Under the pieces are notes generated by a model. The model saw nothing but the letters and a program-made list of their open reading frames with translations. It did not search any database and was not told where the DNA came from. 47,873 nt of DNA from Sphingomonadaceae bacterium (GTDB lineage Bacteria > Pseudomonadota > Alphaproteobacteria > Sphingomonadales > Sphingomonadaceae). A program made the translations under genes and the position numbers. The first letter of the stretch is position 1; each line of letters begins with the position of its first letter. Shown here in pieces: positions 9,953 through 18,170 of the stretch. The DNA is taken from assembly GCA_020847445.1 (NCBI GenBank), contig JADLBY010000018.1:1-47873 (forward strand), read 5' to 3'.

Positions 9953-10321
9953 TTAGCCACCCCTTTCACCCCACCAGAAACGGCCTTGTTTGTTTCGCAC
10001 ATGCCTATCCCGTCGGCTGACACAGGCCCACCGCTCTCCTGCGTCGTTGCACAGAAGCCCTTATTGCGTCATTCTCGATTGAGACAGGCACGAGGTTAAT
10101 CGCACGCTGCTGGAAGGTGCTTCTTAGCCATGCCGGATTGAGTCGTTCAAGGGGCCGGTTGCAAAAAAAGTGAAATAATTCGCATTGACTCCGCCCAAGC
10201 GCTGTATTTGCGTCAGAATTTTTTTAACGCACTGATTTCAATGCATTTTCCTGCCGCTTGCCCCGGCGGCATTGGCCGAATCGCGGGAAAAGCTGGATTC
10301 GCTGCAGCGCACCATTTCGGG
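9953..10321 (-). promoter_or_regulatory. Region upstream of dnaA (no gene; probable dnaA promoter region)
   Basis: This stretch between the rpsT terminator and the dnaA start holds no supported gene. No good match to the DnaA box TTATNCACA was found by eye on either strand, so it is not claimed as an origin. An AT-rich core lies at 10161-10227 (GCAAAAAAAGTGAAATAATT, then a TTTTTTTAA run). GANTC sites, the target of the alphaproteobacterial methylase CcrM, lie at 10140, 10187, 10278 and 10296, with one more at 10404 in the rpsT end. A dnaA promoter must lie here, but the exact -35/-10 is not clear. Confidence 0.4.
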
Positions 10322-10354
10322 CAAAGAAAAGGCCCACCCGGTGACGGGCAGGCC
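10322..10354 (-). terminator. Rho-independent terminator after rpsT
   Basis: Read on the minus strand, a GC-rich imperfect hairpin (10354 to 10331: GGCCTGCCCG, GTCA-type loop, CGGGTGGGCC) is followed directly by TTTTCTTT (10330-10323). It lies about 50 bases past the rpsT stop. A second hairpin nearer the stop (10375-10395, GAAGGGCT/AGCCCTTC) has no T tract. Confidence 0.75.
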
Positions 10355-10406
10355 GTTAACTTTGTTTACGTGCCGAAGGGCTGCGAAAGCCCTTCGAAAA
10401 GCCGAA

Positions 10407-10670
10407 TCAGGCCAGCGCGGCGACACGCTTGGTAAGGCGGCTGAACTTGCGCGACGCCATATTCTTGTGCAGCACGCCCTTGGCAACACCGCGCGCCAGT
10501 TCGGGCTGGGCAGCCGTCAGCGCAGCAGCAGCAGCAGCCTTGTCGCCAGCTTCCAGTGCAGCTTCGACCTTTTTCACACAGGTGCGGATACGGCTCACGC
10601 GGTTGCCGTTAATCTCGTTGCGACGCGCGTTGCGACGGATACGCTTTTTTGCTTGCGGCGTATTGGCCAT
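10407..10670 (-). CDS. rpsT: 30S ribosomal protein S20
   Basis: S20 binds 16S rRNA early in small-subunit assembly. The product is 87 residues, highly basic, with the signature start [17 protein letters not shown] and [16 protein letters not shown], and an alanine-rich helical C-terminus. The ATG at 10670 is preceded by GAGGAC, and in-frame extension to 10682 would only add four residues before this conserved start. It lies between mutM and dnaA, the usual order in alphaproteobacteria. Confidence 0.97.
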   Translation of the reverse strand: MANTPQAKKRIRRNARRNEINGNRVSRIRTCVKKVEAALEAGDKAAAAAALTAAQPELARGVAKGVLHKNMASRKFSRLTKRVAALA

Positions 10671-10747
10671 TTCAGTCCTCAAAAAATCAGATAGTTACGG
10701 GCATCCAGAACCGGAGAAAATTACCGACCGGACCCGATGAAGCGCCG

Positions 10748-10776
10748 CCCTTAGCCAGCCTTTGCAGATTCGTCAA
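10748..10776 (-). promoter_or_regulatory. rpsT: Candidate rpsT promoter
   Basis: On the minus strand TTGACG (10776-10771) is followed after 17 bases by TAAGGG (10753-10748). The -35 is a strong match and the -10 a weak one, as is common in alphaproteobacteria. It sits about 80 bases upstream of the rpsT start, between mutM and rpsT. Inference only. Confidence 0.4.
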
Positions 10777-10791
10777 CCGCCAAATGCCGCG

Positions 10792-11604
10792 CTAACGCTG
10801 GCATTTCGGGCAGTAAAAGGTTGATCTGCCCGAATCGACGCGCCTCTGGACGATCGCACCGCAGCGGCAGACGAGGCCTTCACGGCCATAGACGAGCCAA
10901 TCCTTGGCGAAATAGCCCAGCTCGCCATCGGGTGCGACAAAATCACGCAAGGTGGAACCGCCCGCCCTGATGGCGGCGGCCAGCACTTCCTTGATCGCTT
11001 GCACAAGTCTTTCGATGCGCGGCTTGCTGATCGCGGATGCGGGTGTGACCGGGGAAATCCCGGCCATATGCAGCGCCTCGCACACATAGATATTGCCCAG
11101 TCCTGCCACGACCGACTGGTTGAGCAGCAACGCCTTGATCGGTGCCTTTCGCCCCTTGAGCGCCAGGTGCAGCACTTTCGCGTCAAAGTCGTCGGCCAGC
11201 GGCTCCGGCCCCATCGCGACGAAATGCCGGAAGTGCGCCAGCTCGTCGCTGCGCACAATATCGAGCGAGCCGAACCGGCGATGGTCGTTGAGCGCGACCA
11301 CCCTGCCCGCCCCGGTTTCGAGGATGAAATGGTCGTGCTTTCCGATTTCCGCCGGGTCGATCCGCCAGTGCCCCGACATGCCGAGGTGAAAGATCAGCAC
11401 ATCGTCGCGGTCGGTATGGATCAGCCCATATTTGGCCCGACGCCCCAGCCCCGTCACGCGGGCCCCCGTCAGTCTTTGTCGCAAGTCCACGGGCAACGGC
11501 CAGCGCAGATCGGCGCGGCGCGGTTCGGCACGGACGATCACCTCACCGTCGAGCACGGCGCGCAGGCCGGCAACAGTGGTTTCGACTTCGGGAAGCTCGG
11601 GCAT
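10792..11604 (-). CDS. mutM: Formamidopyrimidine-DNA glycosylase
   Basis: MutM/Fpg removes 8-oxoguanine and formamidopyrimidines and cuts the DNA backbone at the site. The 270-residue product starts with the invariant PELPEVET (Pro2 nucleophile, Glu3), has Lys58 in RRAKYG, HLGMSG, and the RRFGS loop. It ends in a four-Cys zinc finger (CRCG...YCPKCQR) with the DNA-contacting Arg in SGRSTFYC. All expected catalytic residues are visible. It is transcribed with or just upstream of rpsT and dnaA. Confidence 0.97.
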   Translation of the reverse strand: MPELPEVETTVAGLRAVLDGEVIVRAEPRRADLRWPLPVDLRQRLTGARVTGLGRRAKYGLIHTDRDDVLIFHLGMSGHWRIDPAEIGKHDHFILETGAGRVVALNDHRRFGSLDIVRSDELAHFRHFVAMGPEPLADDFDAKVLHLALKGRKAPIKALLLNQSVVAGLGNIYVCEALHMAGISPVTPASAISKPRIERLVQAIKEVLAAAIRAGGSTLRDFVAPDGELGYFAKDWLVYGREGLVCRCGAIVQRRVDSGRSTFYCPKCQR

Positions 11605-11667
11605 CGCGCTGCGCTAGCGGACAATGGATGGGTCTGTCTATTTCCCAATCCTGAAGCTGTAGGGAAT

Positions 11668-12435
11668 CTAGAGGAACACCTCGGTGTTGCTCACCTGTTG
11701 CCAGGCAATATCGGCATCCAGGCCGTTGACTTCCACGCCATAATCAGGGCCGTAAAAGCTGACCGCATGTTTGGCACCCGCCGCAATGCGACGGTAGATT
11801 TCGTCGCGATACTGGTCGGGGTTGATGATCGTCAGCGCCAGCCCGCCCTTTTGTTCGATCAGCGAGCGCCCGGTTGCAGGCACGCTTTTGACGAAGCCCG
11901 ATATTTTCTGCTGGGCATTACTGATGGATCCGTCGAGCCTTGTTTTGACCCGCAGGCGGATGGCGGTGGTTCCGCCATCATCTTCATAGGCGGCGCTGCC
12001 GCCATCGTCATCGTCGTCAGAATCTTCGTCTTCGTCGTCGCGGGCTTTACCGGCAAGTTCGGGAAACTGGTCCTGCCAGTTGGCACGCGTAACCTCGACC
12101 AGTTCAAGCCGACCGGTAACCAGACTGAACCCGCCCTGCTTGGCCCGATCGATGGCATCGAGCAGCATCGCCTGCACCTCGCGCTTGCGCATCGCCTCCT
12201 CGCGCGAATCCGACACGATCTCGATATTGCGCACGGCCGAGTCGGCCTGCCGCTTCAATCCGATGACGGGCGGCGACGGCGGCTGGAATATGCCGACCGG
12301 CACATTCGCCATATTGTTGGAGATGCGTTGGGCGGTAACAACCACTTCCCCCATTCCGCCATCGCCATCCTGCGCGAGCAGCGGCGCGGCGAAAAGGGCG
12401 ACAATGCTGGCAACGGCATAGGCTGAATTTTTCAT
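11668..12435 (-). CDS. Exported protein of unknown function with acidic insert (paralogue of next gene)
   Basis: A 255-residue protein with a Sec signal peptide (MKNSAYAVASIVALFAAPLLAQ). The mature part begins with GEVVVTAQRI, which resembles the TonB-box region of sphingomonad TonB receptors. It is a paralogue of the adjacent gene: both share PVIGL(K/R)R(Q/E)ADSAV, SDSR(E/D)EA, a long helical E.AMLL.AIDRA stretch and LTIINPDQYRD. This copy has an extra Asp/Glu tract near residues 133-147 (DDEDEDSDDDDDGG). The layout weakly recalls SIMPL/YggE-type periplasmic proteins, but the match is not firm. Start ATG 12435 is preferred: GAGGG overlaps the preceding stop, and the alternative at 12447 is a GTG. 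No function is assigned. Confidence 0.75.
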   Translation of the reverse strand: MKNSAYAVASIVALFAAPLLAQDGDGGMGEVVVTAQRISNNMANVPVGIFQPPSPPVIGLKRQADSAVRNIEIVSDSREEAMRKREVQAMLLDAIDRAKQGGFSLVTGRLELVEVTRANWQDQFPELAGKARDDEDEDSDDDDDGGSAAYEDDGGTTAIRLRVKTRLDGSISNAQQKISGFVKSVPATGRSLIEQKGGLALTIINPDQYRDEIYRRIAAGAKHAVSFYGPDYGVEVNGLDADIAWQQVSNTEVFL

Positions 12436-12443
12436 GGCGGCCC

Positions 12444-13154
12444 TCACTTCGGCACGATGGTGTAGCGATAGGGAATATACAGAAAGACGTCGGTGCCGCT
12501 TACCTGCGACCAGAATATCTGGCCGTCGATTCCGGTCACCTGCACCGCATATTCCGGGCCGAATATCGTCGCCCGGCTGCGCGCATCCTCTGCCACCAGC
12601 TTGACGATGGCGTCGCGATACTGGTCGGGGTTGATGATCGTCAGCGTAAGCCCGCCGCTCTTGTCGATCGCACCGCGCCCGTTGCGCGGCAGCGCTTTGA
12701 CGAAGGCGTCAATTCTCTGCATCGCGGAAACGGTCGATCCGGCCAGCCTGACCTTCGCCATAACGTCGACCTTGCTGGTATCGACACGGCCGGCCCATGC
12801 GAAAGGCAGTTCCTGATAGTTCGCTCCGGTCACGGGAACCAGTTCAAAACTGCCGGTGACCAGTTCGACACCGGCCCCGGCCGCACGGTCGATCGCCGCC
12901 AGCAGCATCGCGTGAATTTCCTTCTTTCGGGTGGCCTCGTCACGCGAGTCAGACGAAAAGGATAGCATCATGACCGCTGAATCGGCTTCGCGGCGCAGGC
13001 CGATAACGGGCCGGTTTTCCTGCGCATAACCGGCATTGATGCGATTGCCGGTGACGATCACCTCACCCAGTTGGGCCGATTTGGCATTCTGGGCGTAGGA
13101 CGGAATGGTGGCGGTTGCCAGCAATGTGGCGGCCAGGATGCAGGCAAATTTCAT
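12444..13154 (-). CDS. Exported protein of unknown function (paralogue of preceding minus-strand partner)
   Basis: A 236-residue protein with a signal peptide (MKFACILAATLLATATIPSYA), followed after a short linker by GEVIVTGNRI. The body is a single domain of repeated alpha/beta character containing SFSSDSRDEATRKKEIHAML, LVTGSFELVPVTG and LTIINPDQYRD, and it ends in FLYIPYRYTIVPK. It is about 45% similar by eye to the product of the downstream gene, which starts 8 bases after this stop, so the pair is one transcription unit produced by tandem duplication. Start ATG 13154 has GGGAGAG upstream, while an alternative start at 13169 is less well placed. A SIMPL-like fold is possible but unproven. 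Confidence 0.75.
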   Translation of the reverse strand: MKFACILAATLLATATIPSYAQNAKSAQLGEVIVTGNRINAGYAQENRPVIGLRREADSAVMMLSFSSDSRDEATRKKEIHAMLLAAIDRAAGAGVELVTGSFELVPVTGANYQELPFAWAGRVDTSKVDVMAKVRLAGSTVSAMQRIDAFVKALPRNGRGAIDKSGGLTLTIINPDQYRDAIVKLVAEDARSRATIFGPEYAVQVTGIDGQIFWSQVSGTDVFLYIPYRYTIVPK

Positions 13155-13307
13155 AGGCGTCTCTCCCACGCCGAAACGTCTGCCATTTCAATCAGAAAGG
13201 CAAGCATCAACCTGCGCTGGCGGCATCGGCGGCGGTGCACCCCGGGCGACGCATTTTGCACCTTTCAACCTTTGCTCCCCATGCAACTATCGGCTAGGGC
13301 GCTTTCC

Positions 13308-14039
13308 ATGACCGAAACCGTCTCCTTTGGCTATGAACAGGTTAGCCCCGAAGAAAAGACCCGGCGCGTGCGCGGCGTCTTTTCCAGCGTTGCCAGCAAA
13401 TATGACATCATGAACGATGCCATGTCGGGCGGGATGCACCGGCTATGGAAGGATCAGTTCGTCCGCCGCGTGAAACCCCGCGCGGGCGAGGACATTCTCG
13501 ACATGGCCGGCGGCACCGGCGACATCGCATTTCGCCTCGAACAGGCAGGCGCCAATGTCACGGTGAGCGACATCAATCCCGACATGCTCGCCGTCGGCAT
13601 GGAACGCGCGGTCGAACGCGGCATAGACACGCTGGTATGGAGCGAGCAGAATGCCGAGACGCTGAGCTTCCCAGACCGCCATTTCGATGCCTACACCATC
13701 GCTTTCGGCATCCGGAACGTCACCGACATCCCGGCCGCGCTGCGCGAGGCATATCGGGTGCTGCGATATGGCGGGCGTTTCTACTGCCTCGAATTTTCAA
13801 CCGTCGAATGGCCAGGGCTGTCCAAGGCCTATGACGTCTATTCGCACCATCTATTGCCGAAAATGGGTAAGGTGATTGCGGGCGACGAGGAAAGCTATCG
13901 CTACCTTGCCGAATCGATCCGCAAATTCCCCGACATGCCGACCTTCAAACGGATGATCGGAGAGGCCGGGTTCGTGCAGACCAAGGTCGAGCCGATCCTG
14001 GGCGGGCTGGTCGCGATCCACAGCGGCTGGAAGGCGTGA
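13308..14039 (+). CDS. ubiE: Ubiquinone biosynthesis C-methyltransferase UbiE
   Basis: SAM-dependent methyltransferase acting on the 2-polyprenyl-6-methoxy-1,4-benzoquinol ring in ubiquinone synthesis. The 243-residue product shows VASKYDIMNDAMSGG, LWKDQFV, the SAM-binding motif I DMAGGTGDIAFR, FGIRNVTD and LEFSTVEWPGLSKAYD. The start at ATG 13308 (MTETVSFGYEQV) gives the normal length. The frame stays open upstream, with another ATG at 13281, but homologues start near this point and AGGGCG precedes it. The next genes, ubiB and then coaBC and dut, follow on the same strand. Confidence 0.95.
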   Translation: MTETVSFGYEQVSPEEKTRRVRGVFSSVASKYDIMNDAMSGGMHRLWKDQFVRRVKPRAGEDILDMAGGTGDIAFRLEQAGANVTVSDINPDMLAVGMERAVERGIDTLVWSEQNAETLSFPDRHFDAYTIAFGIRNVTDIPAALREAYRVLRYGGRFYCLEFSTVEWPGLSKAYDVYSHHLLPKMGKVIAGDEESYRYLAESIRKFPDMPTFKRMIGEAGFVQTKVEPILGGLVAIHSGWKA

Positions 14040-14068
14040 CCCATATTGTTCCGTTCCTACTCCATCTC

Positions 14069-14098
14069 GTCACCCCCGCGAGGGCGGTGGGCCATGAC
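14069..14098. repeat. REP-like palindrome between ubiE and ubiB (first unit)
   Basis: Starts GTCACCCCCGC, has a short turn, and returns as GGGCGGTGGG ending TGAC, giving an imperfect GC-rich hairpin. The sequence style (CGTCACCCCCGC) matches dispersed extragenic repeats common in sphingomonads. It lies in the only sizeable gap of an otherwise tight ubiE-ubiB run. Confidence 0.5.
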
Positions 14099-14125
14099 CG
14101 ATGCTGTAATGATCATCGGCAGGCG

Positions 14126-14162
14126 ATGGATTCGCGCCTGCGCGGGCATGACGCGCATCCAT
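14126..14162. repeat. REP-like palindrome between ubiE and ubiB (second unit)
   Basis: ATGGAT at 14126-14131 pairs with ATCCAT at 14157-14162. The interior (TCGCGCCTGCGCGGGCATGACG) is GC-rich and partly self-complementary. The pattern ATGGATTCGCGCCTGCGCGGG resembles widespread repeats in sphingomonad genomes. Copy number could not be tested here. Confidence 0.45.
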
Positions 14163-14182
14163 AGTGAAACGTCCAACAGCCT

Positions 14183-15727
14183 ATGACCCGTCCCGCAACC
14201 CATATTCTCCGCCTGCTCAGATGGGGCCGCATATTGGCGCGTCACGGCGCGTTGCGCGGGATCGAGAAGGATCGCAACACCCCGCCACAGGTGAAGCGGC
14301 TATGCCGGATTGCACGGCTGGGGACGATGCAGCCGAAGATCCCCGATTATGCCGGTGCCTTTCGCGAAATCGGCCCGGCCGCGATCAAGCTGGGGCAGAC
14401 GCTCGCCACCCGCCCCGATCTGGTTGGCGAGGAAGCGGCGCACAATTTGCTGACCCTGCAGGATTCGCTGCCGCCCGAACGGTTCGAGCGGATTTATGAG
14501 GAAATCGATCACAGCCTGAACAAGCCTGCGGCCGAACTGTTCGAATATGTCGATCCCGAGCCGGTCGGGGCGGCGTCGATCGCGCAGGTCCACCGCGCCC
14601 GCACCAGCGAAGGCGCCGAAGTTGCGGTCAAGGTGCTGCGCCCCGGAATCCGCGAACAATTCGCCCGCGATATCGAAACCTATGAATGGGCGGCGGCGCA
14701 TCTGGAGGCGCTGGGCGGCGAAGCGGCCCGCCTGCGTCCGCAACTCGTTATCGCCAATCTCAAGCGCTGGACGCTGCGCGAACTCGACCTGCGGCGCGAG
14801 GCGGCGTCTGCCTCCGAACTCAAGGAGGCAATGGCAGCAGTCGACGGCTATCACATCCCCGCAATCGACTGGGACCGCAGCTCGGGCCGCGTGCTCACGC
14901 TCGAATGGGTCGATGGCATCAAGATTTCGGATGTCGAGGCGCTGAAGGCCGCCGGGCATGACACCGGAAAGATTGCCGAACGGCTGGTGCTCACCTTTCT
15001 GCGCCAGGCGATTTCGGAAGGCTTTTTCCATGCCGACATGCATCAGGGCAATTTGTTCGTGCGCCCCGACGGCAGCATAGTCGCGATCGATTTCGGCATC
15101 ATGGGCCGGATCGACAGGCAGGCACGGCTGTGGCTTGCCGAAATCCTTTACGGCCTGACCACCGGCAATTACCGCCGCGTCGCCGAAATCCATTTCGAGG
15201 CGCGCTATGTGCCCGATTACCACAATGTCGACGAATTCGCGACCGCGCTGCGTGCGGTGGGGGAACCGACACGCGGAAAGCCGGTGAGCGAATTGTCGGT
15301 CGGGCAGATGCTCGACAGCCTGTTCGCGATCACCCGAGATTTCGACATGCAGACCCAGCCGCACCTGCTGCTGCTGCAAAAGACGATGGTGATGGTCGAG
15401 GGCGTGGCGACAAGCCTGAACCCCGCAATCAACATGTGGGATGTTGCGGCACCCTATGTCGGCGAATGGATTCGCGGCGAACTGGGCCCCGAAGCGGCGA
15501 TCGCCGATGCCATCCGCGCCCGCGGCAAAACACTCGCGCTGATCCCCGACCTCATCAAGCGGCTCGACGAGCAACTGCCACGCAAGGGCGGCGCCCCGCC
15601 TTCGCCGCCGCTGCCCGATATCGAGCTGATCTGGGAACGGCGCCGGGGCGGCAATGGCTGGCGCTATACGGCCATCGCCCTGATTGCCGCCATGGCTGGC
15701 GCGGCAGCCATGTGGGCGCTAGGATAA
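14183..15727 (+). CDS. ubiB: UbiB-family atypical kinase/ATPase (ubiquinone biosynthesis)
   Basis: A 514-residue ABC1/ADCK/UbiB protein needed for ubiquinone synthesis, probably assisting lipid precursor handling with ATPase activity. The family KxGQ motif is at residues 69-72 (IKLGQTLATRPDL), with the Ala-rich nucleotide loop EPVGAASIAQVHRA, the Lys in VAVKVLRPG, the catalytic FFHADMHQGN and metal-binding IDFGIMGR. The C-terminus ends in a hydrophobic anchor (YTAIALIAAMAGAAAMWALG). It lies between ubiE and coaBC; the gap to coaBC is three bases. Confidence 0.94.
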   Translation: MTRPATHILRLLRWGRILARHGALRGIEKDRNTPPQVKRLCRIARLGTMQPKIPDYAGAFREIGPAAIKLGQTLATRPDLVGEEAAHNLLTLQDSLPPERFERIYEEIDHSLNKPAAELFEYVDPEPVGAASIAQVHRARTSEGAEVAVKVLRPGIREQFARDIETYEWAAAHLEALGGEAARLRPQLVIANLKRWTLRELDLRREAASASELKEAMAAVDGYHIPAIDWDRSSGRVLTLEWVDGIKISDVEALKAAGHDTGKIAERLVLTFLRQAISEGFFHADMHQGNLFVRPDGSIVAIDFGIMGRIDRQARLWLAEILYGLTTGNYRRVAEIHFEARYVPDYHNVDEFATALRAVGEPTRGKPVSELSVGQMLDSLFAITRDFDMQTQPHLLLLQKTMVMVEGVATSLNPAINMWDVAAPYVGEWIRGELGPEAAIADAIRARGKTLALIPDLIKRLDEQLPRKGGAPPSPPLPDIELIWERRRGGNGWRYTAIALIAAMAGAAAMWALG

Positions 15728-15730
15728 GGC

Positions 15731-16966
15731 GTGGAACCAAAACGCATCCTCCTGATCGTCGGCGGTGGCATTGCGGCCTATAAGGCGTGCGAGCTGGTGC
15801 GTACCATCCGCAAGGCGGGGCATCAGGTGCGCTGTGTGCTGACCAGGGGTGGCGCGCAGTTCGTGACGCCGCTGACGCTCGGCGCGCTGTCCGAAGACAA
15901 GGTCTATACCGATCTGTTCGACCTCAAGGACGAGGCCGAAATGGGGCATATCCAGCTTTCGCGCCAGGCCGATCTGGTCGTCGTCTGTCCGGCGACCGCC
16001 GACCTGCTGGCGAAGATGCACGCCGGGATTGCCGACGATCTTGCAACCACGCTTCTCCTCGCCACCGACAAGCCGGTGCTGGCGGTGCCCGCGATGAATG
16101 TGCGCATGTGGCAACATCCGGCCACCCAGCGCAACATTACTGCCCTGCGCGGCGATGGCATTCATGTGCTCGATCCCGATAGCGGTGAAATGGCATGCGG
16201 CGAATATGGCCCGGGCCGCCTGCCCGAGGTCGAGCGCATTTTTGCCGAAATCAGCCACCTGCTGGCGACGGCGGCACCCGTCATGATCGCACAGCCCGAC
16301 TTTGCCGATCCGGCGCACCGCCCACTTTACGGCAAGCGCGTGCTGATCACGGCGGGGCCGACGCATGAACCGATCGATCCGGTGCGTTATATCGCCAACC
16401 GTTCGTCGGGGCGGCAGGGCTTTGCGATTGCGCAGGCGGCGGCCGAATTGGGTGCCGAAGTGACGCTGGTGGCCGGCCCCGTGCATCTGGCGACACCGCC
16501 GGGGGTGATCCGCATCGACGTCGAAAGCGCGCGCGAAATGCTCGCCGAAGTCGAAAAGGCGCTTCCCGCCGACATTGCCATCATGGTGGCCGCTGTCGCC
16601 GATTGGCGCGCAGCCGACGTAGAAGGGCAGAAGATCAAGAAGGACGGCAAATCCGTTCCCCCGCTCGCCCTGGCCGAAAACCCCGACATATTGGCGACAC
16701 TGGGCAAGCACAGCAACCGCCCCGCGCTGCTGATCGGCTTTGCCGCCGAAACCGAAAAAGTCGTCGAACATGCACAGGCCAAGTTGAAGAAAAAAGGCTG
16801 CGACTGGATTGTCGCCAATGATGTCTCGGGTGACGTGATGGGCGGCGCGAACAATGCCGTGCATATCGTCACCAAAGATGGCGTCGAAAGCCTTGCCGAT
16901 GCACCCAAGGACGTGATTGCCCGCAAATTGATGGAGAAAGTGGCAGATGCCGTCGGACAAGGTTGA
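15731..16966 (+). CDS. coaBC: Bifunctional phosphopantothenoylcysteine decarboxylase/phosphopantothenate-cysteine ligase
   Basis: CoaBC carries out two successive steps of coenzyme A synthesis. The N-terminal flavin-dependent CoaC domain shows GGGIAAYK near the start, the catalytic His73 (MGHIQLSR), the PAMN motif at 120-123 (VPAMNVRMW) and Cys156 in [10 protein letters not shown]. The C-terminal CoaB domain begins near residue 200 with [17 protein letters not shown] and [10 protein letters not shown] and ends with [11 protein letters not shown]. At 411 residues it has the usual length. The start is GTG at 15731 with ATAAGG just upstream. The dut start lies 20 bases inside its 3' end. Confidence 0.97.
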   Translation: MEPKRILLIVGGGIAAYKACELVRTIRKAGHQVRCVLTRGGAQFVTPLTLGALSEDKVYTDLFDLKDEAEMGHIQLSRQADLVVVCPATADLLAKMHAGIADDLATTLLLATDKPVLAVPAMNVRMWQHPATQRNITALRGDGIHVLDPDSGEMACGEYGPGRLPEVERIFAEISHLLATAAPVMIAQPDFADPAHRPLYGKRVLITAGPTHEPIDPVRYIANRSSGRQGFAIAQAAAELGAEVTLVAGPVHLATPPGVIRIDVESAREMLAEVEKALPADIAIMVAAVADWRAADVEGQKIKKDGKSVPPLALAENPDILATLGKHSNRPALLIGFAAETEKVVEHAQAKLKKKGCDWIVANDVSGDVMGGANNAVHIVTKDGVESLADAPKDVIARKLMEKVADAVGQG

Positions 16967-17396
16967 AATCAGGGTCAAGCGGCTGAACAATGGCGCGGGG
17001 CTGCCCTTGCCGGTCTATGCCAGCGCCGGTGCGGCGGGCATGGATATTTGTGCGGCAGAGGCGTTCACGCTGAAGCCCGGAAAGCGCGCGGCCGTGCCGA
17101 CAGGCTTCGCCTTTGCCATCCCGCACGGCTATGAAATTCAGGTGCGCCCGCGATCGGGCCTCGCGCTCAAGCATGGCATAACCTGCCTCAATACCCCCGG
17201 CACGATCGACTGCGACTATCGCGGTGAAGTGAAGGTGATCCTCGCCAATCTCGGTGAGGAGGATGTCAGCTTTGAACGGGGTGACCGGATCGCGCAACTG
17301 GTGGTTGCCGAGGCACCGCAGGCAAAGGTGCGCGAGGTCGACACGCTCGACGACACCGCGCGCGGTGCGGGCGGGTTCGGCTCGACCGGGCTATGA
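16947..17396 (+). CDS. dut: dUTP diphosphatase
   Basis: Trimeric dUTPase that hydrolyses dUTP to dUMP, keeping uracil out of DNA and feeding dTMP synthesis. The 149-residue protein shows all five family motifs: [44 protein letters not shown] and the C-terminal GAGGFGSTG that closes over the active site. It overlaps coaBC by 20 bases, a pairing conserved in many proteobacteria, and its stop overlaps the next start (ATGA). Confidence 0.98.
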   Translation: MPSDKVEIRVKRLNNGAGLPLPVYASAGAAGMDICAAEAFTLKPGKRAAVPTGFAFAIPHGYEIQVRPRSGLALKHGITCLNTPGTIDCDYRGEVKVILANLGEEDVSFERGDRIAQLVVAEAPQAKVREVDTLDDTARGAGGFGSTGL

Positions 17397-18154
17397 CGCT
17401 CAGCGATGAACAACTCGATCGCTATGCCCGCCATATCGTCCTTCGCGATATTGGCGGACCCGGACAGGCCCGGCTGCTCGACAGCCATGTGCTGCTGATC
17501 GGAGCGGGTGGCATCGGTTGCCCGGCCATGCAATATCTGGCGGCGGCGGGCGTGGGCACGATAAGCGCGGTTGACGACGATGCCGTGTCGCTTTCGAACC
17601 TGCAACGGCAGGTACTGTTCGGCGATGCGCAGATCGGACAAGCCAAGGTTGAGGCCGCAAAGGCGGCCGTCGCCAGACTGAACCCGGATGTCATATTTAA
17701 TGCAATAAACGAACGAATTACCGCCGATAGTTCAGCTACGTTATTGGATAAGGTCGACGTCGTTATCGATGGCAGCGACAATTTCGCGACCCGCCTGACC
17801 GTCAACGACCTGTGCCTCGCCGCGCGGGTGCCGCTGGTCAGCGCGGCTATCGGCCAGTTCCACGGCCAGATCGGCACCTTCACCGGCTGGCAGGCGAACG
17901 CGCCCTGCTATCGCTGCTTTGTGGGCGACGCCCACGACCCCGACGACTGCGACGATTGCGCGACGCAGGGCGTGCTCGGCGCGATGTGCGGGCTGATGGG
18001 CAGCTTCGCCGCGATGGAGGCGATCCGCATGCTCACCGGCTTTGGCGATAACGCAAAGGGCAAACTGCACATCGTCGACGGCCTCAAACCCGCAATGCGC
18101 ACCATCAATCTGCCGAAAGATTCGGACTGCCGCAGTTGCCGCAACAATAATTAG
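17393..18154 (+). CDS. moeB: HesA/MoeB/ThiF-family adenylyltransferase
   Basis: An E1-like enzyme that adenylates the C-terminal glycine of a small ubiquitin-like sulfur carrier (MoaD or ThiS). The 253-residue protein has the N-terminal [13 protein letters not shown], the nucleotide-binding [29 protein letters not shown], the Asp-containing [12 protein letters not shown] and a four-Cys zinc site (CYRC and CRSC near the end). MoeB and ThiF cannot be separated with certainty from sequence. It starts on the dut stop (ATGA). A short stretch at about 17688-17765 is noticeably AT-rich compared with its surroundings. The gene ends inside a perfect inverted repeat. Confidence 0.88.
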   Translation: MTLSDEQLDRYARHIVLRDIGGPGQARLLDSHVLLIGAGGIGCPAMQYLAAAGVGTISAVDDDAVSLSNLQRQVLFGDAQIGQAKVEAAKAAVARLNPDVIFNAINERITADSSATLLDKVDVVIDGSDNFATRLTVNDLCLAARVPLVSAAIGQFHGQIGTFTGWQANAPCYRCFVGDAHDPDDCDDCATQGVLGAMCGLMGSFAAMEAIRMLTGFGDNAKGKLHIVDGLKPAMRTINLPKDSDCRSCRNNN

Positions 18155-18170
18155 GGACTGTCCCTAATTA
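18148..18170. terminator. Perfect inverted repeat spanning both convergent stop codons (probable bidirectional terminator or REP)
   Basis: TAATTAGGGAC (18148-18158), a single T, then GTCCCTAATTA (18160-18170): 11-bp perfect arms. It contains the TAG of the moeB-like gene and the TAA of the sirtuin gene. The GGGACTGTCCC core resembles repeats seen at gene ends in other proteobacteria. With only a 1-base centre the RNA hairpin would open to a small loop. Role as terminator is inferred. Confidence 0.6.

Noticed and set aside
9953-10406. Replication origin next to dnaA
   Set aside because: No clear DnaA boxes (TTATNCACA) were found, and in many alphaproteobacteria oriC is not at dnaA. The region also contains the rpsT terminator.
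10999-12426. Long plus-strand open frame (475 codons) opposite mutM and the first exported paralogue
   Set aside because: It is antisense to genes with clear motifs, has no recognisable domain and no start site support. GC-rich codon bias explains it.
14040-14182. Small RNA or tRNA between ubiE and ubiB
   Set aside because: The hairpins match extragenic repeat style rather than a cloverleaf, with no anticodon arm or CCA-type end.
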